64,000 nt of DNA from Streptococcus sp. HF-1907. Its GTDB lineage: Bacteria; Bacillota; Bacilli; Lactobacillales; Streptococcaceae. Shown here piece after piece: positions 58,392 through 64,000 of the stretch (position 1 is the first letter of the stretch; each line of letters begins with the position of its first letter). The translations under genes and the position numbers were made by a program. Location: contig NZ_JADNQT010000001.1 of NCBI RefSeq assembly GCF_015594605.1, positions 1 to 64,000 of the forward strand, in the 5' to 3' direction. The notes under the pieces are model-generated. The model saw only the letters and a program-made list of their open reading frames with translations, ran no database searches and was not told the DNA's origin.

Positions 58392-59221
58392 TGAATTACG
58401 CACAGCTTTTTAGGCAATACGAAGAACAATTAGAATCCATTGGAGAAGACAGTGAAAACCTAATCTATGTCTTTAAAGAACTAGCTGACTGGACGACAAC
58501 TGATTATTTACTCAACCAGAACCAAGAAGTGTCTTTGAATCATCAAAAGTTACTGTTGTCTATCCTTGAACAGTTAAAAGGTCATCGTTCGCCACAATAC
58601 ATTACTGGGAAGGCTTATTTTAGAGACCTAGAACTATCAGTTGATGAGCGAGTTTTGATTCCGAGACCTGAGACAGAAGAGTTGGTGGAGCTGATTTTAT
58701 CAGAAAATTCGTCTAAAAATCTTTCGATTCTTGATATTGGGACAGGGAGCGGGGCTATTGCTATTTCCCTTAAAAAGTCTCGTCCCTTCTGGTCAGTTAG
58801 CGCCAGCGATATTTCCAATGACGCTTTGGCACTTGCTAAAGTGAACGCTCTAAACGAGCAGGTTACGGTTGATTTCATCCAGTCGGACGTCTTGGCTAAT
58901 ATCACAGGGACTTATGATATCATCGTGTCAAACCCTCCCTATATCGCTTATAGCGACGAGAATGAGGTGGGCACGAATGTCCTTGCCTCCGAGCCCCATC
59001 TGGCACTTTTTGCCGAGGAAGAGGGCTATGCGATTTATCGTCAGATTATTGAAAATGCAGCTGCGTACCTTTCCGATAGAGGCAAGCTTTACTTTGAAAT
59101 TGGCTACAAACAAGGAGAGGGTTTGCGTGAGCTACTAATTAAAAGCTTTCCCAAGCATCGTGTTCGCGTGTTAAAAGATGTGTTTGGAAAAGATAGAATG
59201 GTCGTATTAGATAATGAGTAA
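58391..59221 (+). CDS. prmC: Release factor glutamine methyltransferase
   Basis: A 276-residue SAM-dependent methyltransferase that modifies the GGQ glutamine of RF1 and RF2. Motifs: ILDIGTGSGAIAIS (SAM loop, about 117-130) and SNPPYI (catalytic NPPY, about 180). The ATG overlaps the prfA stop by one base, so the enzyme is made with its target. Confidence 0.95.
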   Translation: MNYAQLFRQYEEQLESIGEDSENLIYVFKELADWTTTDYLLNQNQEVSLNHQKLLLSILEQLKGHRSPQYITGKAYFRDLELSVDERVLIPRPETEELVELILSENSSKNLSILDIGTGSGAIAISLKKSRPFWSVSASDISNDALALAKVNALNEQVTVDFIQSDVLANITGTYDIIVSNPPYIAYSDENEVGTNVLASEPHLALFAEEEGYAIYRQIIENAAAYLSDRGKLYFEIGYKQGEGLRELLIKSFPKHRVRVLKDVFGKDRMVVLDNE

Positions 59222-59810
59222 TTTAGAAGAAACCTTGCACGACGGCGGAGCCATCATCATGCCAACCGAAACGGTCTATGGGATTTTTGCCAAGGCTCTG
59301 GATGAAGAGGCTGTTAATAATGTTTATCGCCTTAAACAGCGACCAAAAGATAAGGCAATGAATTTAAACATTGCTGATATTGAAAGTATTTACGATTACG
59401 CTGTTAACCCACCCCGTTATTTAGATAAACTTGTCTCGGCTTTCTTACCGGGTCCCTTGACGATTATCCTACAGGCTAGTCCTAAGGTTCCATATTGGAT
59501 CAATTCTGGGCTATCTAGCGTCGGTTTTAGAATGCCCAATCACCCAGAAACTCTAGCAATGATCAAAAAATACGGTCCTTTAATTGGACCATCTGCTAAC
59601 ATTTCTGGACATGACAGTGGCACTGTTTTCAAAGATATACTTGGTCAATTTCAATATAATGTTGATGGGATTGAGGATGATTCTGCTATTACCGGTGTTG
59701 ATTCAACCATCTTAGATCTTTCTGGCGAAAAAGCTACTATTTTACGCCAAGGTGCGATTACTAAAGAAGATATCCTAGCTATCATCCCCAATCTTCAATT
59801 CGAAGTATAG
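59214..59810 (+). CDS. L-threonylcarbamoyladenylate synthase (Sua5/YrdC/TsaC)
   Basis: A 198-residue YrdC-domain protein that makes threonylcarbamoyl-AMP for t6A37 tRNA modification. Motifs: [18 protein letters not shown] and [18 protein letters not shown] for substrate binding, and [13 protein letters not shown]. It overlaps prmC by 8 bp. The C-terminal Sua5 domain of longer forms is absent, as in TsaC. Confidence 0.92.
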   Translation: MSNLEETLHDGGAIIMPTETVYGIFAKALDEEAVNNVYRLKQRPKDKAMNLNIADIESIYDYAVNPPRYLDKLVSAFLPGPLTIILQASPKVPYWINSGLSSVGFRMPNHPETLAMIKKYGPLIGPSANISGHDSGTVFKDILGQFQYNVDGIEDDSAITGVDSTILDLSGEKATILRQGAITKEDILAIIPNLQFEV

Positions 59811-59872
59811 AGGTTATTATACATTGTGTTACCTGCTCCCTAGAAGAGCCATGCCAACAAAAGGAGAATATT

Positions 59873-61123
59873 ATGATTTTTGACCACGAGAACTACCAAG
59901 CATTTGACCCAGAACTTTGGCAAGCTGTTAAAGCCGAAGAGGTTCGTCAACAAAATAATATTGAGTTAATTGCATCCGAAAATGTTGTCTCAAAAGCTGT
60001 AATGGCGGCTCAAGGATCAGTTTTGACTAACAAATATGCTGAAGGTTATCCTGGTAAACGTTATTACGGTGGTACCGACTGTGTCGATATCGTTGAACGC
60101 CTAGCTATCGAACGCGCCAAAGAATTATTTGATGCTAAATTTGCTAATGTTCAGCCACACTCAGGAAGCCAAGCTAACGCAGCAGTATACATGGCACTCA
60201 TCCAACCTGGCGATACTGTTTTGGGTATGGACTTGGCAGCAGGTGGTCACTTGACTCACGGTTCACCAGTAAGCTTTTCTGGAAAAACCTACCATTTTGT
60301 TGCTTACTCAGTTGACCCTGAAACAGAAGTTCTCGACTATGACAACATTTTAGCTATTGCTAAAGAACATCAACCTAAATTGATTGTTGCTGGTGCATCA
60401 GCTTACTCTCGCATCATTGATTTTGAAAAATTTAGAGAAATCGCTGACGCTGTTGGAGCTTATTTGATGGTTGATATGGCGCATATCGCAGGTCTTGTTG
60501 CAGCAGGACTACATCCAAATCCAGTGGAGTATGCTCACATTGTTACAACAACTACTCATAAAACTTTGCGTGGTCCTCGTGGTGGCTTGATTCTTACTAA
60601 TGACGAAGCTATCGCTAAGAAGATTGATTCAGCTGTTTTCCCAGGTTTACAAGGTGGACCGTTAGAACACGTTGTTGCAGCGAAAGCAGTAGCTCTCAAA
60701 GAAGCGCTAGACCCTGCCTTCAAAGATTATGGAAAACATGTTATTGAAAATGCGCAAGCTATGGCTGAAGTCTTCAATCAACACCCTAATTTCCATGTCA
60801 TTTCAGACGGAACTGATAACCACGTCTTTCTTGTTGATGTCACAAAAGTTGTTGAAAATGGTAAGGTAGCTCAAAACATTCTTGAAGAAGTCAATATCAC
60901 TTTAAACAAAAATTCAATTCCTTTTGAAACCCTATCTCCGTTCAAAACATCTGGTATCCGTGTCGGCTCACCAGCAATCACTAGCCGTGGCATGGGTGTC
61001 AAGGAAGCTCAACAAATCGCAGAGCTCATGGTTAAAACTCTAGAAAATCATGATAAACCAGAAGTGTTAGAAGCTGTGCGATCTGAAGTTAAAGAGCTTA
61101 CAGACGCTTTCCCACTTTATTAA
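59873..61123 (+). CDS. glyA: Serine hydroxymethyltransferase
   Basis: A 416-residue PLP enzyme converting serine and tetrahydrofolate to glycine and methylene-THF. The PLP lysine is in [15 protein letters not shown] (about 220-234). Conserved pieces include [33 protein letters not shown] and [26 protein letters not shown] precedes the ATG. Confidence 0.96.
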   Translation: MIFDHENYQAFDPELWQAVKAEEVRQQNNIELIASENVVSKAVMAAQGSVLTNKYAEGYPGKRYYGGTDCVDIVERLAIERAKELFDAKFANVQPHSGSQANAAVYMALIQPGDTVLGMDLAAGGHLTHGSPVSFSGKTYHFVAYSVDPETEVLDYDNILAIAKEHQPKLIVAGASAYSRIIDFEKFREIADAVGAYLMVDMAHIAGLVAAGLHPNPVEYAHIVTTTTHKTLRGPRGGLILTNDEAIAKKIDSAVFPGLQGGPLEHVVAAKAVALKEALDPAFKDYGKHVIENAQAMAEVFNQHPNFHVISDGTDNHVFLVDVTKVVENGKVAQNILEEVNITLNKNSIPFETLSPFKTSGIRVGSPAITSRGMGVKEAQQIAELMVKTLENHDKPEVLEAVRSEVKELTDAFPLY

Positions 61124-61134
61124 TTTAATCAATA

Positions 61135-62109
61135 ATGGATTTTTATATTAAACAAATTATCATTCACCAATTTACACCAAATGATACTGAGCTTATTTTT
61201 GCAGATGCGCCAGTCGTTATCACACCGAGAATTGATGATTATTTCCGTAAAAAATTGAGCAAAGTCTTTTCTGAAGATGCTAAGCGTGGTTCATTTTCTG
61301 ATGACAATGTCTTCATGAGTCATTTAACAGAGAATTTGATGACATCCTCTGTGGCTATTGCTCAGCTGTGGAAGGAAGAGTTCGTTATTTCTGAAGATCA
61401 GAAAACCAACGATTTGATTTTCATTCAATTTGACCGTGATGGTATTGAGCACTTTGCCTTCCTTCGCGTTGCTTTGAAAGAAAGCTTCGCTCACATTGGA
61501 GATTCTAGTGATACTCCCATCAAGGTGACTCAAAACAATCTTCCAAGCGCTGCACAAACTCCAGATGAAGCCTTAGTCATCAATCGTCAGAATAATCACT
61601 ATTATTTGATTGAAAAACGCATCAAGCATAATGGTAGCTTCGCTAATTACTTCTCAGAAAACTTGCTACAGGTCGAGCCTGAGCAATCGGTCAAAAAGTC
61701 GATTAAAATGGTTGAAAAAACTGCTCAGAAAATCGCAGAAAATTTCAATCAAGATGATTTTGCTTTTCAATCGAAAATGAAGTCGGCTATCTTTAAAAAT
61801 CTGGATGAAGAGCAAGAATTGTCACCTGAAAAATTAGCAGATCAATTATTTGATGATAACTTGACGGCGCGCTTATCTTTTGTCGATGAACTAAAAGAAA
61901 GTATTCCTAATTCGATTAAAGTTTCAGATATTGATAGTTCACGCCAAATCAAAAAGTTAGAGAGTCAGAAATTATCGCTATCAAATGGAATCGAGCTGAT
62001 TGTCCCAAACAATGTTTATCAAGATGCCGAATCTGTTGAATTCATTCAAAACGATGACGGCACTTACTCAATTCTCATCAAAAATATACAGGATATTCAA
62101 AACAAATAG
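61135..62109 (+). CDS. Nucleoid-associated protein (NdpA/YejK family)
   Basis: A 324-residue protein of the 37-kDa nucleoid-associated family. The N-terminus MDFYIKQIIIHQFTPNDTELIFAD and the central segment with FIQFDRDGIEHFAFLRVAL match relatives found next to glyA in streptococci. Its DNA-binding role comes from E. coli YejK and has not been shown here. The ATG lies 11 bp after glyA with no clear ribosome-binding site. Confidence 0.8.
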   Translation: MDFYIKQIIIHQFTPNDTELIFADAPVVITPRIDDYFRKKLSKVFSEDAKRGSFSDDNVFMSHLTENLMTSSVAIAQLWKEEFVISEDQKTNDLIFIQFDRDGIEHFAFLRVALKESFAHIGDSSDTPIKVTQNNLPSAAQTPDEALVINRQNNHYYLIEKRIKHNGSFANYFSENLLQVEPEQSVKKSIKMVEKTAQKIAENFNQDDFAFQSKMKSAIFKNLDEEQELSPEKLADQLFDDNLTARLSFVDELKESIPNSIKVSDIDSSRQIKKLESQKLSLSNGIELIVPNNVYQDAESVEFIQNDDGTYSILIKNIQDIQNK

Positions 62110-62110
62110 T

Positions 62111-62713
62111 ATGTTTAAAATTCTCAGACGACTGGTAATCTTACTTCTAATTCTTTTTATTGGTTACCAACTTTACCACACACATCAAAATGTGAAAAAC
62201 GTGATGAAGTATGAAAACTTGGTCTCCAAAACTTTGGATAGAAATAACTCTACGACCAACGTCGATTTGGTTCTTGCTATCATTTACACTGAAACGCGTG
62301 GAAATTCCTTAGATGTTATGCAGTCTAGTGAGAGTGTTGATGGAGCGATGAATACCATAACGGATAGCCAAACTAGTATCAAACACGGGGTCAACTTGCT
62401 TTCGGAAAATATCAGTGCAGCCAATGAAGCTGGAGTGGACGTTTGGACGGCTGTCCAAGCTTATAATTTTGGCTCATCTTACATCGACTATGTTGCTAAG
62501 CACGGAGGAGTCAATACCATCGCTCTCGCGAAGGTTTACTCTCGTGATATTGTTGCTCCAAGTCTTGGAAATACTAGCGGTGAAACCTATTTTTACTACC
62601 ATCCCCTTGCTTTAATTTCAGGCGGAAAATTGTACAAAAATGGTGGGAATATCTATTATTCGCGAGAAGTGCAGTTCAATCTCTACTTGATGAAATTGAT
62701 GAATTTATTTTAG
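62111..62713 (+). CDS. Lysozyme-like (PvaA/CwlT-type) cell-wall lytic protein
   Basis: A 200-residue protein with an N-terminal membrane anchor (about 7-25) and a bacteriophage-T4-lysozyme-like muramidase/transglycosylase domain. Catalytic-region motif: LAIIYTETRGNSLDVMQSSES, followed by VQAYNFGSSYIDYV and KVYSRDIVAPSLGN. It resembles pneumococcal PvaA and the N-terminal domain of CwlT. It should act on peptidoglycan outside the membrane. It starts 1 bp after the nucleoid-protein gene. Confidence 0.85.
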   Translation: MFKILRRLVILLLILFIGYQLYHTHQNVKNVMKYENLVSKTLDRNNSTTNVDLVLAIIYTETRGNSLDVMQSSESVDGAMNTITDSQTSIKHGVNLLSENISAANEAGVDVWTAVQAYNFGSSYIDYVAKHGGVNTIALAKVYSRDIVAPSLGNTSGETYFYYHPLALISGGKLYKNGGNIYYSREVQFNLYLMKLMNLF

Positions 62714-62725
62714 AAGAAGGATTTA

Positions 62726-64000
62726 ATGAAACAATTAAGCCAGTATTTTAAAGGGTACCTAAAAGAAACTTTCTTTGGTCCCCTTTTTAAATTATTAGAA
62801 GCCTCATTTGAGCTTCTCGTTCCTATTATTATCGCTAGAATCGTTGACCAAGTCATTCCTCATGAAAATAAGGGACAACTAGGACTTATGATTGCTACCT
62901 TATTCGGTCTTGCTCTAATCGGAATTACCGTTTCGCTCTCTGCTCAATATTTTTCATCAAAAGCAGCAGTGGGTTACACAAAACAACTGACGAAAGACCT
63001 TTATCAAAAAATTATTCGTCTCAGTAAAGAAGACCGCGATGAATTGACCACTTCGAGCTTGGTAACACGTCTGACTAGCGACACCTACCAAATTCAAACT
63101 GGTATCAACCAATTTCTCCGTCTTTTCTTGCGTGCACCGATTATTGTTTTCGGGGCTATCATCATGTCCTTCACCATTAGCCCCAAAATGACACTTTGGT
63201 TCCTAGGGATGGTTGTCATCCTATTTATCATCGTTTTTACTATGTCACGCCTTTTGGCACCAGTATACAGTCAAATTCGTAAAGCAACGGATAAGATTGT
63301 CAATCAGACGCGTGAACAGATGCAAGGAATGCGTGTGATTAGAGCTTTTGGGCAAATTTACCGCGAAGAAAATCAGTTTAAAAATCTCAACAACGATTAT
63401 ACTGATTTGCAACTGCATGCCGGGCGTCTTTCAAGTCTAGTGACACCGATGACTTATTTAGTTGTCAATCTTACTTTGATTGCTGTCATTTGGCAAGGAA
63501 ATCTTCAGATTGCGCATAACGGGCTGTCTCAAGGGATGCTGATTGCCTTGGTCAACTACCTCCTTCAAATTCTGACAGAACTTTTGAAAATGACCATGTT
63601 AGTAACCTCGTTGAACCAAAGTTTCATCAGTGCTCAACGGATTACGGAAGTTTTTGATAAAACGAATGAAGATGTCGATGCTAAGATTGATACGAAAATG
63701 TCGGATCAAGGGTTAGTTGTCAACCATTTGTCATTTACTTACCCACTTGCTGCCGAGCCTGCACTCAATAATTTGAATTTCTCTATCGCACCTGGACAAT
63801 TTCTGGGGATCATTGGGGGGACTGGTTCTGGAAAGTCGAGTGTTGTTCAATTGATCAATCATCTCTACACTCCACAAAATGGGACGCTAAGCATTTTTAA
63901 AGATGGCAAGTCTCCAGAAAGTATTCGTGAATGGCGTAACTGGGTTCGTACTGTTCCTCAAAAAGCAGAGCTCTTTCAAGGAACGATTCGTTCAAATCTC
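62726..64000 (+). CDS. ABC exporter half-transporter (permease fused to ATPase), truncated by the window end
   Basis: The open frame from the ATG at 62726 (AGAAGAAGG upstream) runs off the right edge after 425 codons. It has a six-span type-1 exporter domain (about 15-300) and the start of the ATPase domain with Walker A GGTGSGKSS (about 363-371) and the Q-loop TVPQKAELFQGT. Such proteins in streptococci act as heterodimers with a second half-transporter, often for drugs or peptides; the partner would lie to the right. Confidence 0.9.
   Translation, partial: MKQLSQYFKGYLKETFFGPLFKLLEASFELLVPIIIARIVDQVIPHENKGQLGLMIATLFGLALIGITVSLSAQYFSSKAAVGYTKQLTKDLYQKIIRLSKEDRDELTTSSLVTRLTSDTYQIQTGINQFLRLFLRAPIIVFGAIIMSFTISPKMTLWFLGMVVILFIIVFTMSRLLAPVYSQIRKATDKIVNQTREQMQGMRVIRAFGQIYREENQFKNLNNDYTDLQLHAGRLSSLVTPMTYLVVNLTLIAVIWQGNLQIAHNGLSQGMLIALVNYLLQILTELLKMTMLVTSLNQSFISAQRITEVFDKTNEDVDAKIDTKMSDQGLVVNHLSFTYPLAAEPALNNLNFSIAPGQFLGIIGGTGSGKSSVVQLINHLYTPQNGTLSIFKDGKSPESIREWRNWVRTVPQKAELFQGTIRSNL

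Overview
This is low-GC Firmicutes chromosome with classical streptococcal gene neighbourhoods: hom-thrB, a folC-folE-folP-folB-folK cluster, murB-potABCD, prs/cysteine desulfurase/DUF1831/rex, relQ-ppnK-rluD-pta, xpt-pbuX behind a purine riboswitch, and tdk-prfA-prmC-sua5-glyA. Gene content and the two GH1 phospho-glycosidases fit a member of the Streptococcus bovis/equinus complex best; the species call is an inference. No tRNA, rRNA, CRISPR array, prophage or conjugative element was seen.

Layout. 0-3.6 kb: the end of an IS3-type element, a Crp/Fnr regulator divergent from a YeiH-type transporter, a 21-bp-periodic repeat array in a convergent intergenic region, and a polysaccharide deacetylase. 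3.7-16.8 kb: amino-acid, folate, cell-wall and polyamine-uptake operons and a ClC antiporter. 16.8-20.8 kb: a broken ISL3-type element that has removed the front of a secreted-esterase-like gene, then an intact secreted carboxylesterase. 20.8-30.0 kb: a sugar region with an AraC-type regulator, a phasin-like/UbiB pair, two GH1 6-phospho-glycosidases, an acetyltransferase, an SGNH hydrolase and HAD phosphatases, one of them with two in-frame TAG codons. 30-35 kb: AI-2E-type permease, GT8 glycosyltransferase, IS1182-type element, PnuC, a 57-bp miniature derivative of that IS, and radC. 35-46.4 kb: housekeeping genes and a metal P-type ATPase with two PerR-like boxes. 46.4-56.6 kb: AIM24, a PAS-like protein, two frameshifted genes (HAD phosphatase and iron alcohol dehydrogenase), the xpt-pbuX operon, a formate/nitrite channel and a flavin operon. 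56.7-64 kb: translation and one-carbon genes, a nucleoid protein, a lysozyme-like protein and the start of an ABC exporter.

Two systems stand out. (1) A possible cytosolic covalent-flavin system. Two unlinked proteins (47.3 and 53.4 kb) share a PAS-like module followed by a C-terminal tail with D-x-T-S-G-A-S, which resembles the target motif of ApbE flavin transferases. One copy is fused to an NADPH-dependent FMN reductase, has the motif twice, and sits in an operon with a second FMN reductase and an ApbE that lacks a signal peptide. (2) A small AraC-type regulon. Four promoters (near 21.8, 25.4, 28.5 and 48.0 kb) share an operator of two 12-bp direct half-sites 21 bp apart, each followed after exactly 20 bp by a -10 box. 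They drive the two GH1 genes, one HAD phosphatase and an apparently non-coding transcript that ends at a strong terminator; a fifth half-site lies on the regulator's own -10 box.
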